In this document: piece after piece, positions 1-7,591 of the stretch | Layout of the letters: every line of letters starts with the position of its first letter | How positions within the stretch are numbered: the first letter of the stretch is position 1 | Assembly: GCA_022563595.1 (NCBI GenBank) | Contig: JADFNB010000005.1 | Span: 41,203 to 105,202 of the forward strand | Length of the DNA: 64,000 nt | Direction: 5' to 3' | Source of the DNA: Gemmatimonadota bacterium | GTDB taxonomy: Bacteria > Gemmatimonadota > Gemmatimonadetes > Gemmatimonadales > GWC2-71-9 | Made by a program: the position numbers and the translations under genes | The notes under the pieces: generated by a model | Told to the model about the DNA's origin: nothing | The model's database searches: none | What the model saw: the letters and a program-made list of their open reading frames with translations, nothing else

Positions 1-251
1 GTGGTCAAGACATAGAGTCAAGACCCTTCCCCCATGCAACATGAGGGTCAATATATGCACCCCGCAAGACCGCGCAAGTGCCGATCTTTCTTCGGCTTAC
101 GTGCCCTGTGTGCAGCCGATGTGGAAGCCTAACCGCGCCTGCCGCAGGCGTTTGCGAAGGCTATCCACTCGATGTGGAATTGTCGATTCTCGCACACGGC
201 TGATGATCAACAGCGGGCGTGGAAAACATCCCACTCGAGGCCGCTCGGCGA
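1..251. other. no gene seen at the left edge
   Basis: No reading frame here has convincing protein character. The only candidate frames are short, rich in Arg and Cys, and lack any recognisable motif or ribosome binding site. I see no tRNA or clear terminator. The sequence lies downstream of the leftward gene that ends at 252, so it may be an ordinary intergenic stretch or the end of a gene outside the window. Confidence 0.4.
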
Positions 252-872
252 TCACTCGTGGATGCCGACTTCCGCGTAGATGTAGGGCTCACCATCACCT
301 ATCGGAAGAAACAGCACTCCGCCGCCGCCGGTAGCGAACCACCCGGCGAGCAGTTGGTTCGACACGGCCGGCGCGGGTTCCTGAAACATCGCCGCGAGCC
401 ACCGCTTAACGTGACGCAGCTCGGGTGCGCGCTTGGAGAGCATCGAGACGGCGGTTCCGGCTCCTTGGGTGGCACGCAGGAAATGGGCGTGCGCGTGCAC
501 CTTCTGCACGAACTCGTAGGCCCTGACACCCGGCTCGTCGTAGAGCAGCGTGCCCTCGTACGGGTCAGCCGGCGGCGCGTCCATGCGTGGCCCCAAGTAG
601 ACGTAGATCCGCCGCCCCTCGCGACGGCGCTCCACCATGGCCGCGGCGGCGTCGCCGCTCAGGCGTCCTGCGTGGACGAGATCGCCGAGATCGAGAATGC
701 CCACCGCAAGCGTCCACTCCAGCGCCGCCAGCGCAGTGTGAAGCGGGCATCCGACCTGGTCGTTGTAGGCGATCAGGCGCGGCGCCTCACCCGCATGCTG
801 GAAGAAATATCCCAATGCTTCGGCGCGGTCCGTGAAGGCTTGCGTAGTGCGGGATTCGGCGGGAACCGTCAT
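252..872 (-). CDS. hypothetical protein, 206 aa
   Basis: I do not recognise this protein. It starts at an ATG (872) and has a balanced, globular composition without a signal peptide or membrane segment. An acidic, aromatic middle part (around IYVYLGPRMD) is followed by a His-rich stretch (KVHAHAHF). The C-terminal third contains a Gly-rich segment, GWFATGGGGVLFLP. It is divergent from the secreted protein at 952, with about 80 bp between them for promoters. The function is unknown; the protein-like composition and the absence of a better frame on the other strand are the reasons for calling it. Confidence 0.6.
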   Translation of the reverse strand: MTVPAESRTTQAFTDRAEALGYFFQHAGEAPRLIAYNDQVGCPLHTALAALEWTLAVGILDLGDLVHAGRLSGDAAAAMVERRREGRRIYVYLGPRMDAPPADPYEGTLLYDEPGVRAYEFVQKVHAHAHFLRATQGAGTAVSMLSKRAPELRHVKRWLAAMFQEPAPAVSNQLLAGWFATGGGGVLFLPIGDGEPYIYAEVGIHE

Positions 873-951
873 ATCGGTGTCAACATAACCACGCGGTGGG
901 AGCGGCGCCTAGCTCGACGGCGTAGACGTGCCGGCCGCTTCACGCTAACCT

Positions 952-1548
952 ATGTCGATGCGCGTCGTGCCAGTCGTCCTCGCCCTCGCGTGCCTCCTCA
1001 GCCACGGGCTCCAGGCCCAGCGAGACAGCGTGCTCGCGCATCGCTGGGTCGGTACTCACCTCGGCCGGCCGCTGCACTTCGAGTTCTACGGCGACACGAT
1101 GCTGGTCCTCAACGACCGGCATGCCCTCGATTTCCGGCTCACTCACGACTCGCTTGTTGCCGTGGGCGACACCCTCGTGATGGGACGGTACCGACTGTCG
1201 TTCGGCCGCCTTCTCTTCACCACTCCGGACGGCGTCGTCACCATGGCGACTCAGAGCGCGCTGGCGCGGCCCCTCACCGGCAGGTGGCGAGGGCCCCTGG
1301 GCACGGATGACGACGCGCGCCTCGAGATACAACTGTTCGCCAACGGGGTCGCCCGCTGGCGTCTCTTCCCGAACGGTCGGCGGACCTCCGGCGAATGGGA
1401 CCGCGATTTCCGCATCATCACGTTCGTATGGGAGGACCAGGAGGAGACGGAGTGGAAGGCCCTGTACGACCCGATCGGGAATGCGCTCCAGTTCGAGCAG
1501 ACGGTGCCGGAGAGCGGGGCCACGATATTGCGACGGACGTTTCGCTAG
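952..1548 (+). CDS. secreted hypothetical protein, 198 aa
   Basis: The N-terminus is a clear Sec signal peptide: an Arg, a hydrophobic core VVPVVLALACLLSHG, then LQAQ as a probable cleavage site. The mature part is rich in beta-strand-forming, alternating residues (HFEFYGDTMLVLNDRHALDF, then RLEIQLFANGVARWRLFPNG), which suggests a small beta-sandwich or lipocalin-like fold in the periplasm. No catalytic motif is visible. A second in-frame ATG lies two codons downstream (958). It converges on the leftward gene that ends at 1597. Function is unknown. Confidence 0.65.
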   Translation: MSMRVVPVVLALACLLSHGLQAQRDSVLAHRWVGTHLGRPLHFEFYGDTMLVLNDRHALDFRLTHDSLVAVGDTLVMGRYRLSFGRLLFTTPDGVVTMATQSALARPLTGRWRGPLGTDDDARLEIQLFANGVARWRLFPNGRRTSGEWDRDFRIITFVWEDQEETEWKALYDPIGNALQFEQTVPESGATILRRTFR

Positions 1549-1596
1549 CGCCCAGGGACATCCTTCCCCGCGTTCCGGCGCCCGGCTCTCCAGCGG

Positions 1597-2454
1597 CTAG
1601 ATCACGACCACCGGGCTCAGCTCGTGGCGGTGTCGCTCGAAGGCGGCCTCAGCCCTGTCCAACACGGCCCGAACCTTTCCGTCCGTCAGGTCGGCGAACT
1701 TGGTATTCGGCTCGAGTCGCCCGGTGATGCGACGCACCATGACCAAGGCGCGCGTGACCTCGCACAGTTCCGGGTCCGGCGCCGTATGTCCCGTAACCAG
1801 CAGATCGCGGATGAACGGCAGGGTTCCCGGATCGCCGAGCACGAACAGCGACTCGAGTATCCGCGGACTGAGAAACGCGCGCAGGTGAAGATCCGAGCGC
1901 ACCCCACCGAACAGGTTCATGAGCACGTCTGCGGCACCGGCGCGAGGGTAGTAGCGCGCCGCTTCGGCCGCCGCACCCACGAACGCGTGGTGGGCGGCGG
2001 GGTTGAGATAGCGATCGAACAAAGGCCACTGTGCCGGCGGGTGCTGTGCGGCGAGGGCGAGAAAGGCGTAGTAGCGACGCGGTAGCGGCGCGGCGGCGTC
2101 ACCGACCACGGTGGCAAGCCCGGCCGCGCCATAACGGTGCGCGACCAGGGCGGCCGCCGTCGCGTGTTGGAGCCGTTCGAGCGCCGGCACACGGAAGGTG
2201 GCGATATGCCGGGCCACCCGTGTGCCGCGGCCGACGATCAACGGCACCCGGTCGAGCAGCCGCAACAGCAGCCCGTCGATCTCGTCCAGGACGGGCACCC
2301 ATCCCGGATGGGTTTCCCGCCGAGCCTGCCGCAGCACCTCCCATCCGCGCGCTTCGACCCGGGCGCTGCGCCACCGCGCCTCGACCTCGGCGGCCTCGTC
2401 GAGACCGAGCAGGCCGCGCAGCGCCTCGGCGAACAGCCCCGCACGCTGTAGCAT
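1597..2454 (-). CDS. alpha-helical HEAT-like hypothetical protein, 285 aa
   Basis: This is a leftward gene rich in Ala, Leu and Arg with helix-turn-helix spacing resembling HEAT or armadillo repeats (for example RILESLFVLGDPGTLPFIRD and ALVMVRRITGRLEP). I chose the ATG at 2454 because the frame upstream overlaps a chemotaxis-receptor remnant on the other strand and loses protein character there (Cys- and Ser-rich). The first few residues may therefore be missing, and the true start is uncertain. No catalytic motif is visible. It lies next to chemoreceptor debris, so it may be a surviving neighbour of a decayed locus. Confidence 0.55.
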   Translation of the reverse strand: MLQRAGLFAEALRGLLGLDEAAEVEARWRSARVEARGWEVLRQARRETHPGWVPVLDEIDGLLLRLLDRVPLIVGRGTRVARHIATFRVPALERLQHATAAALVAHRYGAAGLATVVGDAAAPLPRRYYAFLALAAQHPPAQWPLFDRYLNPAAHHAFVGAAAEAARYYPRAGAADVLMNLFGGVRSDLHLRAFLSPRILESLFVLGDPGTLPFIRDLLVTGHTAPDPELCEVTRALVMVRRITGRLEPNTKFADLTDGKVRAVLDRAEAAFERHRHELSPVVVI

Positions 2455-2524
2455 GCATTCAATGTAGCCGATTGCCTTCCCGCCGATTGCGCGCCAATCT
2501 GCCTCGGGTGTCTGCCCTCGATAA

Positions 2525-2812
2525 GGTGCGGCCGGAGCCCTCGAGGAGATCGTGAACACGGTGAACGAGATCGAGCAGGCCGCGCGCCGCATCACCGAAC
2601 AGGCCAGCGCCACCCGCGAGGCGGTCACGGGGATCTCGGATGTGCTACAGCAGGTGGCCGTGGCGGCGGCAACCCAAGCGTCCTCGGCCCAACAGGTCAC
2701 CGCCGCCGCCGAGGAGCAGGGCGCATCGACCGAGGAGATGGCAGCCCAGGCCAATACCATGACCCAGGCGGCCGACCGCCTGCGACATTTGGTGGAGGGG
2801 TTTACCGTCTAG
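2525..2812 (+). pseudogene. C-terminal remnant of a methyl-accepting chemotaxis protein
   Basis: The frame encodes about 95 residues that match the distal arm of the MCP cytoplasmic signalling coiled coil. They run from ALEEIVNTVNEIEQAARRIT through QVTAAAEEQGASTEEMAAQA to the terminal LRHLVEGFTV. The conserved hairpin tip (the EVRKLAE region that binds CheA and CheW), the HAMP domain, the membrane segments and the sensor are all missing. An in-frame stop (2522-2524) lies just upstream. A GTG at 2552 could serve as a start, so translation of a short coiled-coil protein is possible, but a truncated gene is the simpler reading. The 3' end overlaps the convergent gene stop by 4 nt (CTAG). Confidence 0.7.
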
Positions 2813-3204
2813 CGGCGTTTCGTCGTCTTGGACTCGGCGCGCTTCGTGGCCGTCTTCCGCTTCGTCGCTATCTTCTTCCTCGCAGCCTTCGGCTTCACGA
2901 CCTTCTTCTTGGCCACCTTCTTCTTGGCCTTCCGCGTCCGCGCAGCCGACCGGCCACGCGAGGTCTTGCCAGCCTGCCGCACGTCCGCCAGCACCTCATC
3001 CCCCTCGGCGGTTCCGATCAGGCCGCGGCGCACGGCATACTGCACCAACTCCTCGGCATCCTGCCGGGAGAACGGGCGGAGCCGCGCCGCGCTGCGGATC
3101 GTGTTGACCAACGCGTCCGCGACGGAACTGCGCAACACATTCGCAATCCCGGGTACACTTTCGAGCAGCGCGGAGATCTGTGAGCCGCCTAGTTCAGCCG
3201 CCAT
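2809..3204 (-). CDS. histone H1-like protein with Lys/Ala-rich tail, 131 aa
   Basis: The N-terminal 75 residues look like a small folded helical domain (MAAELGGSQISALLESVPGI, then FSRQDAEELVQYAVRRGLIG). The last 50 or so residues are almost entirely Lys, Arg, Ala and Thr in KKxAKKK and KRKTATKR patterns. This is the signature of bacterial histone-H1-like nucleoid proteins such as the HctB/KfrA-tail type. The likely role is DNA or RNA binding in the nucleoid, inferred from composition only. I chose the ATG at 3204 because GGGAG sits 5 nt upstream, rather than the GTG two codons earlier. It is convergent with the chemoreceptor remnant. Confidence 0.7.
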   Translation of the reverse strand: MAAELGGSQISALLESVPGIANVLRSSVADALVNTIRSAARLRPFSRQDAEELVQYAVRRGLIGTAEGDEVLADVRQAGKTSRGRSAARTRKAKKKVAKKKVVKPKAARKKIATKRKTATKRAESKTTKRR

Positions 3205-3345
3205 GCACACTCCCTAGGTGGCAGGGGAAGGTTGGGCGGCAACCTAGTCGCTCCCCGGCCCCGAGTCAAGCGCATTGCCGTTCGCGGGGCAAAAGCTCTA
3301 ACTGATTTATTGACAGATAGTTAACGACTAATGCCGCCGCTCCGC

Positions 3346-3624
3346 TCAGGTCGTGGGGCTGCGGGTCCGCAGGCGCCGGGCACGCTGCCCCAGGGGCGGT
3401 CGCACGCGGCGTGAGATGCGCCACTCCGATTGGGACAGCATTTCGGCCAAGACGGCGCGCGTTCGCCGATCGACCGGGAGATCCAGGTGCATCTCCAGGC
3501 GATACTCGGCGCCGTCGGTTCCGCGGCCGTCGAGCAGGAATCCCGTCTGTACCGGCCGGACCACATCGACCTCGATGTCGGCCAGCGGAACGAAGGCCTT
3601 CCCGTCGTGGGGGTCGCCCGCCAT
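3346..3624 (-). CDS. hypothetical protein, 92 aa
   Basis: This small leftward frame starts at an ATG (3624). It has a beta-like N-terminal half (FVPLADIEVDVVRPVQTGFLL) and a strongly basic C-terminus (RRVRPPLGQRARRLRTRSP). No family is recognised. The alternating hydrophobic pattern in the first 60 residues loosely recalls small beta-barrel regulatory domains, but no PilZ signature motif (RxxxR with D/NxSxxG) is present. It is called because its composition is protein-like and it fills an otherwise empty interval. Confidence 0.45.
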   Translation of the reverse strand: MAGDPHDGKAFVPLADIEVDVVRPVQTGFLLDGRGTDGAEYRLEMHLDLPVDRRTRAVLAEMLSQSEWRISRRVRPPLGQRARRLRTRSPTT

Positions 3625-3753
3625 CCAGTGCTCCCGGTATGATTCTACCCGGAGAGATACCGCTTACCGCCCGTCAGTCAAGGGGTTACGGCGGTTTGCC
3701 AGCGGCTCTTTCGCTGGGTAGATTTCGACGTTCTGCAAGAAAGGGGTATTCGA

Positions 3754-4011
3754 GTGGGACGTCGTGGAATCAAAGAGTACCGCGCCGCCGAAGCGCTGCA
3801 ACTGATCCTCGCTGATCGCGACCGTGAACCCCTCAGTTGCCCCTCGTGTGGGGCGGTGGCCATCGACCGGACGCCGAAGCGCCGCCTGCGGGCTTCCGCC
3901 CGCGAGGCAGACCGTCGAGTCATGCTCAAGTGCACGAAATGCGGCCGACAGGCAGCTTACGCGCCGAAGAACGTCACGCAGCCGTCCGAGGCGCAGCTAA
4001 CGGCCACCTGA
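3754..4011 (+). CDS. small zinc-ribbon protein, 85 aa
   Basis: Two CxxC knuckles, CPSCG at about residues 29-33 and CTKCG at about residues 60-64, make a classic zinc ribbon. It is flanked by basic residues, so a nucleic-acid or protein-binding role is plausible. The start is a GTG (3754) preceded by a GAAAGGGG purine tract at a suitable distance. No further domain is present. A strong hairpin lies about 30 bp downstream of the stop. The specific function is unknown. Confidence 0.65.
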   Translation: MGRRGIKEYRAAEALQLILADRDREPLSCPSCGAVAIDRTPKRRLRASAREADRRVMLKCTKCGRQAAYAPKNVTQPSEAQLTAT

Positions 4012-4040
4012 GGTTACCCCCAAGCGGACCGTAACAACGG

Positions 4041-4070
4041 CTGCGGCGCCTCGCCTGAGGCGCCGCGTCG
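4041..4070. terminator. bidirectional hairpin terminator
   Basis: A perfect 10-bp stem, GCGGCGCCTC (4043-4052) and GAGGCGCCGC (4057-4066), closes a 4-nt loop. Partly complementary flanks (ACAACG before, CGTTGT after) can extend it. It lies between the convergent zinc-ribbon gene and lepB, where a shared terminator is expected. There is no long U tract, so efficiency is uncertain. Confidence 0.6.
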
Positions 4071-4085
4071 TTGTCCTGTCGATTG

Positions 4086-4796
4086 TCAGTCCGGGGTGGC
4101 GAAGAGCCGTCTCCAGCGGACGGATGTAATGAACGGCAGCGGCAGCACGCCGTTCTTGTCGTAGCTGTAGTAGACGATCAGCGGGCGACCGCGTATGCGC
4201 CTGCGGCCGAGGAACCCCCAGTAACGGCTGTCGTACGAGTGGTCGCGATTGTCCCCCATCACGAAGAATGAATCCGGCGGCACCACTATAGGACCCCAGT
4301 TCTTGAGGGTCGGCCTGTACTCGGTGGGATCGCGGTCCGCTGTCAGGTAGCGGACCTGCCAGGCGCGCATCTTGGGATCTTCGGGATCCGCCAGCGAGTC
4401 GACGTGAAGCGCATACGGCTCGTCGCGCGGGACGCCGCTGACTTGGAGCACGTTGTCCACCATCGCGAGCGTGTCGCCGGGCACGCCGATGATCCGCTTG
4501 ACGACGGTGAGCCTCTCGTCCTCGACCGACCTGAAGATCACCAGGTCGCCGCGTTCGGGCTCGCGAATGGGCGGTAGCCGCACGCCGGTAAACGGGATCT
4601 CCGCCCCGTAGAGGGCCTTGTTCACGAAGAGGAAATCCCCGATCAGCAGCGTGTTCTCCATGCTGCCCGACGGAATACGGAACGCCTCGATCAGGAACGT
4701 GCGCAGCAGGAGAAATATGGCCAACGCGATCACAATCGACTTGATCCACTCGCGCATATGCGACGCTGTGCTCTTCCGTTCCGTCTTATCCGCCAT
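4086..4796 (-). CDS. lepB: signal peptidase I
   Basis: This membrane-anchored Ser/Lys protease removes Sec and Tat signal peptides on the outer face of the inner membrane. The 236-residue protein has an N-terminal membrane segment (IKSIVIALAIFLLLRTFLIE). It then carries box B with the nucleophile Ser45 (IPSGSME), box D with the general base Lys100 (VVKRIIGVPGD), and box E (VMGDNRDHSYDSRYWG). A longer frame begins at 4865, but the ATG at 4796 follows a GGAAGGAAG Shine-Dalgarno sequence and avoids overlapping the upstream gene. It shares orientation with the TolB-like gene 41 bp upstream. Confidence 0.95.
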   Translation of the reverse strand: MADKTERKSTASHMREWIKSIVIALAIFLLLRTFLIEAFRIPSGSMENTLLIGDFLFVNKALYGAEIPFTGVRLPPIREPERGDLVIFRSVEDERLTVVKRIIGVPGDTLAMVDNVLQVSGVPRDEPYALHVDSLADPEDPKMRAWQVRYLTADRDPTEYRPTLKNWGPIVVPPDSFFVMGDNRDHSYDSRYWGFLGRRRIRGRPLIVYYSYDKNGVLPLPFITSVRWRRLFATPD

Positions 4797-4837
4797 CGCG
4801 ACTTCCTTCCCCTCCGAATCGAGTGTGCCCGGCTGCT

Positions 4838-5908
4838 CTACTCCCGCGTGGGTGTTGCTACCCAATCCGCGATGAAGATGTTCGTCTCGCCTGGAAAGCT
4901 ACCATAACGGTTCGACGCGAACACCAGTTTCGCCCCGTCCGGGGAGAAGATGGGGAACGAATCGAACGCCTCGTGGGTCGTGATTTGCGTGAGCCCGCTG
5001 CCGTCCAGATTCACCATGAAGATGTCGAAGTTCCCCTCGCGCGGGTCCTCGTTGTGGTGATTGGACGCGAAGACGATCCGCCGCCCGTCGGGATGGAAGA
5101 ACGGCGCGAAGTTGGCCCCGCCGAGCGAGGTGACCTGACGCTGGTTCGAGCCGTCGGCGTTCATGACCCAGATCTCCATGCGGGACGGCCGCACCAAGCC
5201 CTCGGCCAGGAGCCGCCGGAAGTCGGCCAGCTCCTCCCCGGATTCGGGATGCCATCCGCGGTAGACGATCAGGCTGCCGTCGGGCGAGAAGAACGGCCCG
5301 CCGTCGTAGCCCGGCGTCGTCGTGAGGCGCCGGACACCGGTGCCGTCCACGTTCATCGTGTAGATATCGAGGTCCCCGTCGCGCAGCGATGTGAATACGA
5401 CCGTCTTGCCGTCGGGCCCGAGCGTCGCTTCGGCGTCGTAGCCCGGTGTTTCGGTCAGGCGAACCAGATCGCTCCCGTCCAGCATCGCGGTATAGATGTC
5501 GAAGTCCGGGATCTGCCAGACGTAGCCTTGCGAGTAGTCGGGCGGCACCGGGCACTCCGCATTCATGTGGAACGTGCTCGAATACAGGATCCGCGTTCCC
5601 CCGCTGTGGAAGTAGCCGCACGTAGTGCGGCCCAACCCGTTGGATACCATCCGGAGATCATTGCCGTCGACGCTCATTACGTACTGTTGGTCGCAGGCAT
5701 AGGTCGAGTCGGTCCGCTGGAAGATCAGTTGCGTCCCGTCCGGCGAGAAATAGGCTTCGGCGTTCTGCCCGTCGAAGGTCAGCTGCCGCAGGTTGGCCAG
5801 GTGGACCTCACCCGGCTCGACATCCCGCGGCACCGCGGAGGTCTGCGCACAGCAAACCGTGACCGCCCCGAGGGCGAGAAGCAAGAGGCGCTGTATGATC
5901 AATGACAC
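4838..5908 (-). CDS. TolB-like PD40 beta-propeller protein, secreted
   Basis: The protein contains at least five PD40/TolB-type blades of the form 'PxFSPDGxxLVFxS...DIYxMNxDGSGxxxLT' (for example YFSPDGTQLIF, FTSLRDGDLDIYTMNVDGTG and FPIFSPDGAKLVFASNRYG). It is probably a periplasmic or surface six-bladed propeller. The N-terminus is a signal peptide with a possible lipobox region (LLLLALGAVTVCCAQ). The start is uncertain: GTG at 5908 or TTG at 5902 give a compact signal peptide, whereas the longer frame back to 6067 would overlap the divergent gene. It lacks the N-terminal TolB domain, so it is unlikely to be the canonical TolB of the Tol-Pal system. Confidence 0.85.
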   Translation of the reverse strand: MSLIIQRLLLLALGAVTVCCAQTSAVPRDVEPGEVHLANLRQLTFDGQNAEAYFSPDGTQLIFQRTDSTYACDQQYVMSVDGNDLRMVSNGLGRTTCGYFHSGGTRILYSSTFHMNAECPVPPDYSQGYVWQIPDFDIYTAMLDGSDLVRLTETPGYDAEATLGPDGKTVVFTSLRDGDLDIYTMNVDGTGVRRLTTTPGYDGGPFFSPDGSLIVYRGWHPESGEELADFRRLLAEGLVRPSRMEIWVMNADGSNQRQVTSLGGANFAPFFHPDGRRIVFASNHHNEDPREGNFDIFMVNLDGSGLTQITTHEAFDSFPIFSPDGAKLVFASNRYGSFPGETNIFIADWVATPTRE

Positions 5909-5987
5909 CCGTGTTATCGTGTTCGATAGTGGAGGCCAAAAGATAACTCGTGGCGGGCCGCGGTGGTCCCGCCAAAGGAGAGGGCGT

Positions 5988-6302
5988 ATGATGCCAGGCT
6001 CGCCGAATCCGCCCCGGGGGCCGGTGGATGCCCTTGGGAAGCTCCTGTTCGAAGGGAAGGACGTCACCGACTATCTGTTTCAGGTACCGGACGACGAGAG
6101 TCAACGCGAGCGGCTTCGCGGGATTCTCACCGAGGTGATCGCCGAAGCCCGTGCCGGCAACCATCATGAGCTACCGCGCATCGCCGCGGAGGTAAAGGCC
6201 GTGTTGGACGAGGCACCCTCTGCTCCGGGGGCCGGGATGCTTCAGGCGGGGTTCGACCGGTTGTTGCGTTTGTGGGAGGCGGCGAGAAGCGGGTTGTTCT
6301 AG
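5988..6302 (+). CDS. small hypothetical helical protein, 104 aa
   Basis: The start at ATG 5988 is supported by AGGAG about 7 nt upstream. The protein is mostly helical and acidic (GKLLFEGKDVTDYLFQVPDD, then a helix with ERLRGILTEVIAEARAGN and a C-terminal amphipathic helix FDRLLRLWEAARSGLF). The compact helical architecture would suit a phosphotransfer or protein-interaction module, but I cannot assign a family. It is divergent from the TolB-like gene, and its stop overlaps the stop of the convergent gene at 6299 by 4 nt. Confidence 0.6.
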   Translation: MMPGSPNPPRGPVDALGKLLFEGKDVTDYLFQVPDDESQRERLRGILTEVIAEARAGNHHELPRIAAEVKAVLDEAPSAPGAGMLQAGFDRLLRLWEAARSGLF

Positions 6303-7591
6303 AAGAACAGCCCTAACTCGAAGCGTCCTGCGACGCCGCTCGCCTGCTTGAAGAGCCCGCCCAGCGACTGGCCGGCGATCTGGAGGAAAATCGTCCGGCC
6401 TTCGATCGCGATCCCGCCGGAGAAACCGACTCCCTGGTTGTCGCCCAACACCAGCCCGACGCGTAGCGGCAGGGTGCGAACGAAGCGCCACGTGCTCCCG
6501 ACATCCACGGCGAACGGCCGAGGAAAGTCGCCGCCCACCGGCAGGGTCGCCGAAATATCCAGTTGAAGAATCCGATTCGCCCAGACGCTGGCTCCGAAAC
6601 GCACGATACGCGGGAGCGTGAGGTCGAGGTCGATGGTGTCCCGAATCACAAACTCGGCGTCTTCCAGCGCCTGAATCACCGAGTCGAGCAGCGTCGTGGC
6701 CACGTCGAGCTGGAAGATGCGCCGTTCCACGCGCTCGACGGTGACGCTGCCGAGGTTCGCGACCATGGCCTCCAGCGCCAGGCCGTTGGTGGGCCACTCG
6801 ACCCGAACCAGAAAATCGGCGACGATGCCTGACCCGCGGTCGCCGAACGCGGTCGACGCCTCAAACTCGTCGATGGGGGTATAAAACGATTCCAGCTCGA
6901 TCTTCGCGATGATGCTGTCGCCGGTGACGGCGATCCGTCCTCCGTTCTCGATCGTCGATCGCACCCGGCCGTAGACGACCGGACGAACCTGCCGGGCCCC
7001 CGCTCCGAGCGTGATGCGGGGACCGTCGGCCGAGTAGACCGGTCCGATGCGCAGGACGGCGTGAACGCCGAATTCCATCGAGGCGATTCCTGCGCCGCGG
7101 GAATCGCCCAACGTGAACTCCTGGCGCGCGCCGTTGCCGTCCCTCAGGAGGGCGATGGCATCGTCGTCCAGCTCGAAGGCGCCGTAGCCCCGGCCCTTGG
7201 CCGAAAGCCCGATCGCCAATCCGCCTGCCAGCGGGCCGCCGAGATAGAACCCACCCTCGCCCTCGGCAGCGCCGCCGATGCCCAGGCCGCGCGGCACGAG
7301 CCCCAGCACGTCGAGGACATCACCCACCAGGATGGAATCCTCGTCGTTGATCTTGATCAGCGCACCGATGTCGCGAAAGTTCAGGACGTTGTTGACACCA
7401 CGTGCCCCCACCGAAAAGACGAACCCCCAATGCGGGATCATCACGTGCCGGAACGGATCCACCCGCAGTGTCGGCGTACGCCGGTATCCGAAATCGACGC
7501 GCGCGCCCTGGGAACGTTCCGGGACCGCCTGGCCGTGGGCCGCACCGGCCAGCCCCGCCAGCAGCACGGTGAGAGCGAGGAAGCATCTCAT
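6299..7591 (-). CDS. outer-membrane beta-barrel hypothetical protein, 430 aa
   Basis: A clean signal peptide (MRCFLALTVLLAGLAGAAHGQ) precedes about 400 residues of alternating polar and hydrophobic strands with many Gly turns. It ends in an aromatic C-terminal residue pair (GRFELGLFF), the usual BAM recognition signal of outer-membrane barrels. Its start overlaps the stop of the upstream lipoprotein gene by 4 nt (ATGA). The two are therefore probably translated together and may form a lipoprotein/barrel complex. The substrate is unknown; DUF5723-like barrels are a possible relative. Confidence 0.75.
   Translation of the reverse strand: MRCFLALTVLLAGLAGAAHGQAVPERSQGARVDFGYRRTPTLRVDPFRHVMIPHWGFVFSVGARGVNNVLNFRDIGALIKINDEDSILVGDVLDVLGLVPRGLGIGGAAEGEGGFYLGGPLAGGLAIGLSAKGRGYGAFELDDDAIALLRDGNGARQEFTLGDSRGAGIASMEFGVHAVLRIGPVYSADGPRITLGAGARQVRPVVYGRVRSTIENGGRIAVTGDSIIAKIELESFYTPIDEFEASTAFGDRGSGIVADFLVRVEWPTNGLALEAMVANLGSVTVERVERRIFQLDVATTLLDSVIQALEDAEFVIRDTIDLDLTLPRIVRFGASVWANRILQLDISATLPVGGDFPRPFAVDVGSTWRFVRTLPLRVGLVLGDNQGVGFSGGIAIEGRTIFLQIAGQSLGGLFKQASGVAGRFELGLFF

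Noticed and set aside
219..1310. A 363-codon plus-strand frame at the left edge
   Set aside because: Its sequence is dominated by Arg, His and Gly in patterns produced by reading antisense to the 252-872 gene and out of frame with the 952-1548 gene; no domain is visible.
4823..5905. A long plus-strand frame opposite the TolB-like gene
   Set aside because: The opposite strand carries clear PD40 repeats and a signal peptide. The plus frame is Val- and Arg-rich with no motif, as expected of antisense in high-GC DNA.
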